Of a DNA stretch of 64,000 bases, positions 24,793-32,980 are shown in pieces. The position numbers and the translations under genes are program-made. Source of the DNA: Poriferisodalis sp965204195 (GTDB lineage: Bacteria; Actinomycetota; Acidimicrobiia; Acidimicrobiales; Poriferisodalaceae); the NCBI RefSeq assembly GCF_965204195.1, contig NZ_OZ241975.1:310001-374000 (forward strand). The letters are read 5' to 3'. Under the pieces are notes generated by a model. It saw only the letters and a list, made by a program, of their open reading frames with translations, had not been told where the DNA came from and ran no database searches. Numbering within the stretch: position 1 is the first letter of the stretch; each line of letters opens with the position of its first letter.

Positions 24793-25500
24793 ATGACCGA
24801 AGAAGTACGGACCGAGTTCCATCAGCTGATGGACGAGGTTCGTGCCGATCTCGTGCAGATGGGCGGCATGGTGGCCGAGGGGATCTCGGCGGTGAGCGCT
24901 GCGCTGCTGGCCGGCGACATCGGCGGCGCCGACCAGATCATCGCCGCCGACGACGAGCTCGACCTGCTGAGCCTTGAAGCCGAGGAGAAGTGCGTGCAGC
25001 TGCTGGCCCTGCAGCAGCCGGTGGCGGTCGACCTGCGCACGATCCTGACCGACCTGCGGATGATCTCCGAGATCGAGCGCAGCGGTGACCTGGTCACCAA
25101 CATCGCCAAGGCGGTGGCCCGGCTGCACGGCGTGGAGCTGGAGCCGCGGGTGCGAGGGCTGATCGACCGGATGCGTGAGCAGGCGGTGAAGCTGACCGCC
25201 AGGGCCATGGACGCCTACGCCGAGCGCGACGCCGGCTTGGCGTCGGTGCTCAACGACATGGACGACGTGCTCGACGACCTGCACAACGAGTACATCGTGG
25301 CGGTGTTCGCCTCGCACGAGCTCGGCAAGATCAGCATCCAGCATGCGGTGCAGCTCGCGGTGGTGGGCCGCTTCTACGAGCGCATCGGCGATCATGCGGT
25401 GAACGTCGCCGAGCGTGTCGAGTTCCTGGTGACCGGCGAGCTGCCTGAGCATCTGGGCGCCAACCGGGCTCGTGCCCGGCGGGAGCAGGACGAGATGTGA
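24793..25500 (+). CDS. phoU: Phosphate signalling protein PhoU
   Basis: The 235-residue protein consists of two PhoU three-helix repeats. The metal-binding motifs are in recognisable places (EIERSGDLVTNIAKAVAR in the first repeat, YERIGDHAVNVAERVEF in the second). PhoU links Pst transport to the histidine kinase and shuts the Pho response off when phosphate is ample. Its TGA overlaps the kinase GTG by four bases, so translation is coupled. Confidence 0.96.
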   Translation: MTEEVRTEFHQLMDEVRADLVQMGGMVAEGISAVSAALLAGDIGGADQIIAADDELDLLSLEAEEKCVQLLALQQPVAVDLRTILTDLRMISEIERSGDLVTNIAKAVARLHGVELEPRVRGLIDRMREQAVKLTARAMDAYAERDAGLASVLNDMDDVLDDLHNEYIVAVFASHELGKISIQHAVQLAVVGRFYERIGDHAVNVAERVEFLVTGELPEHLGANRARARREQDEM

Positions 25501-26798
25501 TTGCGGCGCTGGTGGCGGTGGCGACCGCACTGGCAGTTGCGCTGGTCGCTGTGGTGCTGCTGGTGCGGGGGCGCAGTTCGGCCGCGGAGCGGCTGGGACG
25601 TGTGGTGCACCGGTTCGCCGGGGAAGGCGATGAGCCCCGTCCCGGCGAAGCGAGGCTCGACGACAACAGCCTGGACGACTGGATCACCTACCTGGAGTCG
25701 GTTGCCACCACGGCTGCCATGACGGCCAACCTGGCCGAGCGCGACCGGACCCGCTGGCAGCTGGCGATGAATGAGTTGGCGGTGGGCGTGGTGCTGGTGG
25801 ACGAGGACGGCAATGTGTGCGCCAGCAATGCGCTGGCCGACGAGATGATGTCGGCGCGAGATGCCATGGCGCTGGTGGGTGCGGGTGTGACGCAGCTGCT
25901 GGAGTCGGCCCAGGAGGGGCAGGCTCGTTCCCGCACGGTGAAGCTGACGGGGCCGCCGCCGCGGGTGATCGAGATCAGCGCGCATCCGGTTGCGAGCGAC
26001 AACCATGGGCTCGGTGCTGTGGCGGTGATGGCCGACCGCACCGATGGCGTGCGAACCGATGAGGTGCGCCGGGACTTCGTGGCCAACCTGAGCCATGAGC
26101 TGCGCACGCCCGTGGGCGCCATTGCGCTGCTGTCGGAGACGCTGGCCGGGGAGGATGACGCCGCGGTGCGCACCCGGCTGGTCGACCGGATCGGTGCGGA
26201 GGCCGATCGGGTGAGCCACATCATCGACGACCTGCTGGAGTTGAGCCGGGTGGAGCTGGAGGGTTCCATGCGGCAGGAACCGGTGCCGGTGGTGCCGCTG
26301 CTGTGCGAGGTGGCGCACCAGTATTCCGAGCACGCCCGCAAGCACAATGTGTCGCTGGTGGGCCCGGACGTTGCCGAACAGCTTGTTCTTCATGCCGACC
26401 GGGGTCAGCTGCTGCGGGCGGTGGGGAACCTGGTCGACAACGCCATCAAGTACAGCGACCCGGGCTCAGAGGTTCGGCTGTCTGCTGCGCCACGCGCTCT
26501 CGATGATCGGCCCCCCTCGGAGGTGCCGGCCGATTTCGATGAGCAGGCGTGGGTGGACGTCGTGGTGGCCGACGAGGGCATCGGCATTCCCGCCGACGAG
26601 ACCGAGCGGGTCTTTGAGCGCTTTTACCGGGTCGACAAGGCCCGAGCCCGGGCCACCGGCGGCACCGGGCTGGGCCTGAGCATCGTGCGTCACGTGGTGA
26701 TGAACCACGGCGGCGAGGTAATGCTGCACACCCGTGAAGGCGTGGGCACCACGTTCACGCTCAGGTTCCCCGCAGAACAGGACAGGGCGAGCACATGA
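25497..26798 (+). CDS. SenX3/PhoR-like sensor histidine kinase
   Basis: The 433-residue kinase has one N-terminal membrane helix (residues 2-23), a PAS-like domain (about 85-180), the HisKA site FVANLSHELRTP with H200, and the HATPase domain (NLVDNAIKYS, DEGIGIP, GTGLGLSIV). The single membrane span and PAS domain match SenX3 rather than two-span PhoR. It overlaps phoU upstream and the regulator downstream by four bases each. It likely senses phosphate through PhoU and PstB. Confidence 0.93.
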   Translation: MIAALVAVATALAVALVAVVLLVRGRSSAAERLGRVVHRFAGEGDEPRPGEARLDDNSLDDWITYLESVATTAAMTANLAERDRTRWQLAMNELAVGVVLVDEDGNVCASNALADEMMSARDAMALVGAGVTQLLESAQEGQARSRTVKLTGPPPRVIEISAHPVASDNHGLGAVAVMADRTDGVRTDEVRRDFVANLSHELRTPVGAIALLSETLAGEDDAAVRTRLVDRIGAEADRVSHIIDDLLELSRVELEGSMRQEPVPVVPLLCEVAHQYSEHARKHNVSLVGPDVAEQLVLHADRGQLLRAVGNLVDNAIKYSDPGSEVRLSAAPRALDDRPPSEVPADFDEQAWVDVVVADEGIGIPADETERVFERFYRVDKARARATGGTGLGLSIVRHVVMNHGGEVMLHTREGVGTTFTLRFPAEQDRAST

Positions 26799-27499
26799 CA
26801 TCGGTACTGGTGGTTGACGACGAGCCGTCGTTCACCGAGGCCCTCACGGTGGGCCTGCGGCGCGAGGGTTTCGAGGTGCGCACGGCGGCAGACGGCCGGG
26901 CGGCGCTGGCTGAGATCAGCGAGGCCGAGCCCGATCTGGTGCTGCTCGACGTGATGCTGCCCGGCATGTCGGGCCTCGACGTGTGCCGGGAGATTCGCAA
27001 GCAGTCACGCGTGCCGCTCATCATGGTGACCGCCCGGGCCGAGGAGATCGACGCCGTGGTGGGCCTGGAGGTGGGGGCCGACGACTACGTGGCCAAGCCG
27101 TACCGGATGCGCGAGCTGGTGGCCCGCATGCGGGCGGTGCTGCGACGTGCTTCGGGCCAGCCGCCTGAGAACATCGATGCGGCATGTCTCGCCGAGGGCG
27201 ATGTGGAGCTCGACATCGACCGGCACGAGCTGCGGGTGCGGGGCGAGCTGGTCACTCTGGCGCTGAAGGAGTTCGAGCTGCTGGCGTACCTGCTGGCCCA
27301 TGCCGGCCGGGTGGTCACCCGTGACAGCCTCATGCAGAACGTGTGGGGCTACAACTACGTGGGCGACACCAAGACGATCGATGTTCACGTCAAGCGGCTG
27401 CGGGCCAAGATCGAGGACGATCCGTCGAGCCCGCAGCGCATCACAACCATTCGTGGTCTGGGCTATCGCTACGAACGAGCCGTGCCGCCTGCTGGCTGA
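26795..27499 (+). CDS. RegX3/PhoB-like response regulator
   Basis: The 234-residue OmpR-family regulator has receiver residues D9, D10, phospho-acceptor D52, T79 and K101. A winged helix follows (ALKEFELLAYLLAHAGRVVT, DSLMQNVWGYNYVGDTKTI, DVHVKRLRAKIEDD). It is the partner of the overlapping kinase and the best candidate to bind the PHO-box array at 20669. Its stop overlaps the ATG of the downstream MFS gene. Confidence 0.94.
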   Translation: MTSVLVVDDEPSFTEALTVGLRREGFEVRTAADGRAALAEISEAEPDLVLLDVMLPGMSGLDVCREIRKQSRVPLIMVTARAEEIDAVVGLEVGADDYVAKPYRMRELVARMRAVLRRASGQPPENIDAACLAEGDVELDIDRHELRVRGELVTLALKEFELLAYLLAHAGRVVTRDSLMQNVWGYNYVGDTKTIDVHVKRLRAKIEDDPSSPQRITTIRGLGYRYERAVPPAG

Positions 27500-28776
27500 T
27501 GCAGCCGTTCACGTGGCTTGCCCGCACGCATCTGCTATCTGCTGCCGGCGATGCGCTGATTGCGATCGCGCTGGCCGGGTCGCTGTTCTTCAACCTGGAT
27601 CCTGCGGCGGCTCGGTCCCAATTGTTGTGGTACTTGGTGCTGACGATGGCGCCGTTTGCGGTGGTGGGGCCGCTGATCGGGCCGCTGGTGGATCGCAGCC
27701 GTGGCGGGCGGCGGGGGATGATCATCGGCGCCGGCATTGCCCGGGCGGTGCTGGCGCTGCTGATGGTGCGCCATCTCGATTCGCTGTTGCTGTTCCCCGA
27801 GGCGCTCGGCGCGCTGGTGGCGGGCAAGACGTATCACGTGGCCAAGAGCGCGGTGGTGCCGGGGCTGGTGCGCGAGGAGCGCGACCTGGTCGAGGCCAAT
27901 TCGAAGCTGATGCTGTTGAGCGGGCTGGGGGGCGCGCTGGCCGTGGGGCCCGGCGTGCTGCTGAGCCTGGCGTCGTCGCGGTGGGTGCTGGTGCTGGCGG
28001 CGGTGGTGTTCGTGCTGATGACGTTCCCGGCACGGCGGCTGCCCCGCTTTGCCGTGCGGCCCGGTCGGCCCCCCCAGGGCGCTGAGCTTCAGCAGCCTGC
28101 TCATGCTGGTGAGACCCGACAGGTCTCGAGGCGGCGGGGCGGGATGCTGCTGGCGGGTTCGGCCATGGGCGTCGTGCGGGCCATGACGGGCTTCACGCTG
28201 TTCCTGATCGCGTTCTGGCTGCGCACCGACGACGCGGCCCCGTGGTGGTTCGGCTTCATGTTCACCGCCAGCGCTGTGGGCCAGCTGATCGGTGCAGTGT
28301 CCGCGCCGTGGCTGCGCCGCCGCATCCGCGAGGAAGTGCTGCTGGCCAGCACGCTGCTGCTGGCGGCCGTCGTGTCGTTCTATGTGGTGACGGCGCCCGA
28401 CCGCTTCTCAGTGCTGGTGCTGGCCATGGTGATGGGCCTCATGTCGGCGCTGGGGAAGCTGTGCTTCGACGCGATCGTGCAGCGCGACGAGGTGCCCGCC
28501 GACCGGGGGCGCACGTTCGCCCGCTTCGAGACCCGCTTCCAGCTCATGTGGGTGATCGGCGGGCTGGTGCCGGTGGCAGCGCCCAGCGGCATCCTGCCGC
28601 TGCGGGCCGGGGTGATGCTGCTGGGCATTGCCGGCCTGGTTGCGGTAGTGCTGTATGCGGGCGGGCTGTGGGCGCTGGCGCGGGGCCGGCGGCCGCCGTC
28701 AGAGATCATCGTCACCCGGGTCCGCACCCGGGTTCGCGCCCGCGTCCGCCGCAACAGACCGCAGCCGCCTGGATAG
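27499..28776 (+). CDS. MFS transporter
   Basis: The 425-residue protein has about eleven to twelve hydrophobic segments and an MFS loop (GPLIGPLVDRSRGGRRGMII) after helix 2. It resembles drug or siderophore exporters of the EntS/multidrug type, but the substrate cannot be read from sequence. The ATG overlaps the regulator stop (TGATG), so it is translated as part of the pst-phoU-kinase-regulator transcript. Its C-terminal tail is very arginine-rich. Confidence 0.88.
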   Translation: MQPFTWLARTHLLSAAGDALIAIALAGSLFFNLDPAAARSQLLWYLVLTMAPFAVVGPLIGPLVDRSRGGRRGMIIGAGIARAVLALLMVRHLDSLLLFPEALGALVAGKTYHVAKSAVVPGLVREERDLVEANSKLMLLSGLGGALAVGPGVLLSLASSRWVLVLAAVVFVLMTFPARRLPRFAVRPGRPPQGAELQQPAHAGETRQVSRRRGGMLLAGSAMGVVRAMTGFTLFLIAFWLRTDDAAPWWFGFMFTASAVGQLIGAVSAPWLRRRIREEVLLASTLLLAAVVSFYVVTAPDRFSVLVLAMVMGLMSALGKLCFDAIVQRDEVPADRGRTFARFETRFQLMWVIGGLVPVAAPSGILPLRAGVMLLGIAGLVAVVLYAGGLWALARGRRPPSEIIVTRVRTRVRARVRRNRPQPPG

Positions 28777-28828
28777 GTGCGTCCTCAGCTCTGGTATCTG
28801 TGCCTGTCCGCTGACGCTCGGGGGAGCG

Positions 28829-29974
28829 CTAGAGCGGCAGGTCGAGGCGGGCGAGCCAGAGGCCGGGTGCGACGAGCTCGTTCGGCGTGGGGAGCCCGCC
28901 AGGCTCGAAGAGACGTGCCAGCCCTTCCCGTCCGGCTCGCTCGATCACACCGGCGACGAAGCTGTCGCCCCGGTCGCGTGCCTCGGCAGTCAGCCGCACG
29001 CCCAGCAGCCGGTCGGCATAGTCGGCGCCTGTGAGGGCGCGGCGGCGCACGGCCTCGCTGAGCGCACCGAATCCGCCGATGAGGCGGGGGCCCGCCTGTG
29101 CGACCACGTCGTCGACGTAAGCGGTGAGCACGCAGATCAGCGTTTCAAGCTGGCTGATGCTCTGGTGCTCGTCGCGGGTCACGCCGAGCAGCATTTCGGG
29201 GTTGCCGAAGATGCGCTGGAGCTGTTCACCGAATTGCGCTTGGAGCTGCTGCGGGTCGCTGGCGTCGCCGAGCGAAGTGGGCAGCTCCAAGTCGCCGAAG
29301 TCCATGGGATCGCCGCGGCGGAAGCCGTCGACATGTTCGACCAGCAGCCGGTCGAGATGTTCGCGAATGCCGGGCTCGGCCAGCACCGCGTGCATGGTGT
29401 GCTCCCGGATGGCCACCCACAGCATCACGTCGTCGACGTCGAGGCTCCATTCGTTGGCGAAGTCCGCGATGTTGGCGGTCACGATGAGCACGCGGGGCAT
29501 GGGGATCATGAGGTCGGAGTTGCCGAACGCGCTGGTGGCGAGGTGGCCGGCCATCATGCCGGCGGTCATCGCCACGGTCATGGGGCTCATCATGGCGAGC
29601 AGGCCGGCGAAGGGGTCGTGAGCCGTGCTGCTCGCTGGATCGGGTTGCTTCAGGCGTTCCGACAGCCGGTCCATGAGCGGGCGGATGGTCTCCAGCGCGC
29701 TGGTGGCCCAGCCCGAGCGGGTGACCGGCTCGAGCTGCGGTGCGACCTGCAGGCCGGTGACATGTGCCACGTGCAGCTCTGCCACCCGGCTGATCTCGCT
29801 GAGGCGATGCCGCTCGACCGGGTCGACGTTGTGCTCGAGCTTGCCGCCGGTGGCGAGCTGGTTGGCGGCCTGGCGGGCACCTTCCCAGAGCTGCTCTTCG
29901 TTGCCCCCGAAGATGGATGCGATGTCGCCGAGGAACGGGATGCCCGAGAACGGGTTGTCGTCATCGTCGGCCAC
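28829..29974 (-). CDS. DUF2342 family zincin-like protein
   Basis: The 381-residue protein (GTG 29974) matches the actinobacterial DUF2342 'putative hydrolase/zinc-dependent metalloprotease' family. An N-terminal FSGIPFLGDIASIFGG motif is followed by the helical domain with ADFANEWSLDVDDVMLWVAI. The position of the HExxH zinc site reads REHTMH, so the first histidine is arginine, as in the TIGR03624-like branch. Enzymatic activity is therefore doubtful. It is divergent from the epimerase gene at 30039. Upstream in-frame codons overlap that gene and are rejected. Confidence 0.8.
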   Translation of the reverse strand: MADDDDNPFSGIPFLGDIASIFGGNEEQLWEGARQAANQLATGGKLEHNVDPVERHRLSEISRVAELHVAHVTGLQVAPQLEPVTRSGWATSALETIRPLMDRLSERLKQPDPASSTAHDPFAGLLAMMSPMTVAMTAGMMAGHLATSAFGNSDLMIPMPRVLIVTANIADFANEWSLDVDDVMLWVAIREHTMHAVLAEPGIREHLDRLLVEHVDGFRRGDPMDFGDLELPTSLGDASDPQQLQAQFGEQLQRIFGNPEMLLGVTRDEHQSISQLETLICVLTAYVDDVVAQAGPRLIGGFGALSEAVRRRALTGADYADRLLGVRLTAEARDRGDSFVAGVIERAGREGLARLFEPGGLPTPNELVAPGLWLARLDLPL

Positions 29975-30038
29975 AACGGCATCGTACGACGGGCTGCAGT
30001 GACCGGGGGCATCGCCCTGAGTGAGGCATGGTAGGGAT

Positions 30039-30986
30039 ATGAGCCGGATTGCCGTGTCGGGTGCGGGCGGTGTGATCGGCGCCCGGGTGCTGCAGTGGCT
30101 GGCCCAGACGTTCGATGTGCTCGACGTCGACGCCGCCGATGCCGACAGCCAGCACGACCTGGGCGGCGCGGAGACGCTCGTGCATCTGCGGCTGACCCGG
30201 GAGGTGACCTCCGACCGCGTGCGGCGGGTGCTGGCGGCGGCCGACGGCGTGCGGCATCTGACCATGGTGTCGAGCGCCAGCGTGTACGGGGCCTGGCCCA
30301 ACCACCCCACGCCGATCTCGGAGGATCTGCCCGTGCGCCCCAACCTGGAAGCGTCGTGGGCTGTGCATCATGCCGACGCCGAGCGGATGGTGCTGGAGTG
30401 GTGCGATCAGGGCGATCGCTCCGTGGCGATCCTGCGGCCGGCGCCGGTGGTGTCGAGCGGCTTGGGCGGCCCGATCGGCGAGGCGATGCTGGCCGCGGCC
30501 CCGATCCGCACGGGCAGCGACGACCCGCCAGTGCAGTTCCTGCACCTCGACGATCTGGCCTCCGCCGTGGTGTTGGCCACGCAGCGCCGGCTGTCGGGCG
30601 TGTTCAACGTGGCGCCCGACGGCTGGCTGTCGCCGGGCGAGCTGCGGGCGCTGCTGGGGGCCCGCCCCAAGATCCGCCTGCCGATGCCGCTGCCCAAGCG
30701 GCTCGACCGCTATGTGGCCCGCCGGGTGGGCCACGCTGCGCCCGAAGGACTGCTCCCGTACACCCGCTATAGCTGGGTGGTGGCCAACGACCGGCTCCGG
30801 GCCGAGGGCTGGGAACCGCGCTACAGCAGCGCCCAGGCGTTCGTGGTCGCCGACGTCGGGATGCCCTGGGACGACCTCAACGCCCGCCAGCGCCAGTACG
30901 CCACGCTGCTCGGCGCGGGGGCTGCGGTGGCGGCAGGCGGCTGGGCTGCCGCGGCTTGGCTCCGGCGCTCCTACGCTTTGCGGTGA
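30039..30986 (+). CDS. NAD-dependent epimerase/dehydratase family protein
   Basis: The 315-residue extended-SDR protein has a nucleotide-binding loop GAGGVIGARV, a central VSSASVYG motif (SDR serine and tyrosine region) and a C-terminal hydrophobic segment (GAAVAAGGWAAAAWL) that may anchor it. The substrate is unknown. ATG 30039 is chosen because the coding similarity begins there; an upstream start at 30021 is possible. Its TGA overlaps the moaE ATG. Confidence 0.82.
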   Translation: MSRIAVSGAGGVIGARVLQWLAQTFDVLDVDAADADSQHDLGGAETLVHLRLTREVTSDRVRRVLAAADGVRHLTMVSSASVYGAWPNHPTPISEDLPVRPNLEASWAVHHADAERMVLEWCDQGDRSVAILRPAPVVSSGLGGPIGEAMLAAAPIRTGSDDPPVQFLHLDDLASAVVLATQRRLSGVFNVAPDGWLSPGELRALLGARPKIRLPMPLPKRLDRYVARRVGHAAPEGLLPYTRYSWVVANDRLRAEGWEPRYSSAQAFVVADVGMPWDDLNARQRQYATLLGAGAAVAAGGWAAAAWLRRSYALR

Positions 30987-31459
30987 TGATGTCGCCAGAT
31001 GCGAGCCCGGCCGATACCTGGGTGGAGCTGACGCACGACGAGCTGCCGATCGCCGCGGTCTATGAATGGGCGCTCGACCCGGCGGCGGGAGCGGTCGTGC
31101 TGTTCTCCGGCACGGTCCGAGATCATGCCGAGCACCGCACGGGCGTGACCCGGCTGGTGTACGAGGCGTACGAGTCGGAGGTGGCGCCTCGTTTCGCCGA
31201 GATCGCCGCCGAGTTGCGCCAGCGGTGGCCGAGCGTGCGCAAGGTGGCGCTGCTGCACCGGGTGGGCTCGCTCAACCTGAAGGAAAGCTCGGTCGTGGTG
31301 GCGGTCTCGGCACCGCACCGGGGTGAAGCATTCGAAGCTGCCCGCTTCGGCATCGATACGTTGAAGGCCACGGTGCCGATCTGGAAGCAAGAGCATCACG
31401 ACGCCGGCACCGACTGGGGCCTGCAGTCGCAGCCGATCGCGCAGGTGCCCCGGTCATGA
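30986..31459 (+). CDS. moaE: Molybdopterin synthase catalytic subunit MoaE
   Basis: The 157-residue protein has the MoaE core: GAVVLFSGTVRDH, LVYEAYESEV, the helix with RVGSLNLKESSVVVAVSAPH, and the catalytic lysine motif PIWKQEH. MoaE with MoaD inserts sulfur into cyclic pyranopterin monophosphate to make molybdopterin. No moaD lies next to it. It overlaps both neighbours (TGATG upstream, ATGA downstream). It shows that the cell makes molybdopterin, relevant to the fused Moco-like protein at 5449. Confidence 0.94.
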   Translation: MMSPDASPADTWVELTHDELPIAAVYEWALDPAAGAVVLFSGTVRDHAEHRTGVTRLVYEAYESEVAPRFAEIAAELRQRWPSVRKVALLHRVGSLNLKESSVVVAVSAPHRGEAFEAARFGIDTLKATVPIWKQEHHDAGTDWGLQSQPIAQVPRS

Positions 31460-31962
31460 GCCCGCTGCTGTTCCTGGCGATCGCGATCGTGGTGCCGCTG
31501 CTGGGGATGATCGTGCTGGGCGTGGGTGCTCGCATCAAGCACCAGAAGGCGACCGACGACGAGACGGAGCCGTTCCGGCGCAAGCTCGAGTCGATCGCCC
31601 CCCCTGACACCGATGACCTGCCATCTGGCACGCCGGGACTCGTGCGGGCGATGCGCCGACGGAGAGGCGGCAACTCCCGCAGGCCAGCAGCCGGCAATGC
31701 TGCCCCCGAGTCGGGCGATGCCGAGGCCGCTCAACCCGGGCCGCGTCAGGCTGTCCAGAAGCAGCCGGCACCGGCGAGCATCCGGCTCGTCGAGCGTGAC
31801 TACTCGGTGCCGCTGCTGCCGCCGCTGAGCGCCGATCTCGAAGAGCTTCCGCTGCCCGAGGGCGAGCGGAGCAGCCGCCGGGCGATACCCCGCCCGCCCG
31901 AAGCCGAACGGCGGCACGACCGGGTGATCTCCGCCGACAAGAGGCGCCGTCCTGGCTCGTGA
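31456..31962 (+). CDS. Single-span membrane protein with a basic, proline-rich tail
   Basis: The 168-residue protein has one N-terminal membrane helix (LLFLAIAIVVPLLGMIVLGV), then a long, probably disordered cytoplasmic tail rich in Pro, Arg, Glu and Ala. It is translationally coupled to moaE and overlaps the start of mreB. No family is recognised. Its place just before mreB suggests a cell-shape or envelope role, which is only inference. Confidence 0.65.
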   Translation: MSPLLFLAIAIVVPLLGMIVLGVGARIKHQKATDDETEPFRRKLESIAPPDTDDLPSGTPGLVRAMRRRRGGNSRRPAAGNAAPESGDAEAAQPGPRQAVQKQPAPASIRLVERDYSVPLLPPLSADLEELPLPEGERSSRRAIPRPPEAERRHDRVISADKRRRPGS

Positions 31963-32956
31963 CCTGGCGATCGATCTCGGCACCGCGAATACGCTGGTGT
32001 ACGAGCGGGGGCGCGGCATCGTCTTCAACGAGCCTTCGGTCATAGCGCTCAACGAGCGTTCTGGCGACGTGCTGTCCGTGGGGCGCGAGGCCTGGCAGAT
32101 GATCGGGCGCACGCCGAGCTACATCATCGCTGCGCGGCCGCTGCGCAACGGTGCCATCACCGACTTCGACATCACCCAACGGATGATCCGGCTCATCCTG
32201 CAGGGCGTGGGCGTCGGTCGTTTCGGCCGCACCCGCGTGGCCGTCTGCGTGCCGTCGCTGATCACTCCGGTCGAACGGCGGGCGGTGATCGAGGCTGCGC
32301 GGCGGGCCGGGTCGTCGGACGTGCGGCTCATCGAGCAGCCGATCGCTGCTGCCATCGGCTCGGGCCTGCCGATCCACGAGCCCACCGGCTCGCTGGTGAT
32401 CGACATCGGCGGCGGCACCGCCGAGATCGCCATGGTGTCGCTCGGTGGCCTGGTGTCGCTGCGTGCCGTCCGCATCGGGTCGTTCGACTTCGACACTGCG
32501 TTGATGAACCACGCCCGCCGTGTGCACGGCATCGCGATCGGCGAGCGCACTGCGGAGGAGCTGAAGATCAGCATCGGCTCGGCATGGCCGGTCGACGACA
32601 AGTTCGACGCCGAGGTGAAGGGCCGTGACCTGTCGACAGGTCTGCCTCGCACGTTCCTCATCACCCCCACCGAGGTGCGGTCCGCACTGGCCGACACAGT
32701 CGAGCTCATTGTGGAGGCCGTCCTGGAGTGCTTGGGCGAGGCTCCACCCGAGCTGGCGCAAGACCTCATCCACACTGGCGCCCTCATGGTCGGCGGCGGC
32801 TCGCTGCTGCAGGGCCTCGACCATCGCATCGCGTCTGAGGCACGTGTGCCCGTGCTGCGCTCGGAGTCGCCGCTCGAGACCGTCGTGCTCGGCGCTGGCC
32901 GGGCGCTCGAGAACTTCGAGTCGCTCCACGCCTCGCACACGATCCCCGGCCGCTAG
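31952..32956 (+). CDS. mreB: MreB/Mbl rod-shape actin homologue
   Basis: The 334-residue protein is an MreB. The phosphate-1 motif AIDLGTANTLVY sits at the N terminus, followed by the connect and phosphate-2 motif VIDIGGGTAEIAMVSLGG and the adenosine motif TGALMVGGGSLLQGLD. MreB filaments guide peptidoglycan synthesis. No ATG, GTG or TTG precedes the conserved N terminus. CTG 31952 gives LARDLAIDLGTANT, matching the usual MARDLAIDLGTANT start, with AAGAGG eight bases upstream. A GTG at 31997 would delete the phosphate-1 loop. It overlaps the preceding gene by 11 bases. Confidence 0.85.
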   Translation: MARDLAIDLGTANTLVYERGRGIVFNEPSVIALNERSGDVLSVGREAWQMIGRTPSYIIAARPLRNGAITDFDITQRMIRLILQGVGVGRFGRTRVAVCVPSLITPVERRAVIEAARRAGSSDVRLIEQPIAAAIGSGLPIHEPTGSLVIDIGGGTAEIAMVSLGGLVSLRAVRIGSFDFDTALMNHARRVHGIAIGERTAEELKISIGSAWPVDDKFDAEVKGRDLSTGLPRTFLITPTEVRSALADTVELIVEAVLECLGEAPPELAQDLIHTGALMVGGGSLLQGLDHRIASEARVPVLRSESPLETVVLGAGRALENFESLHASHTIPGR

Positions 32957-32980
32957 CCCCGGGCTGCCGGGCTCCGGCGT

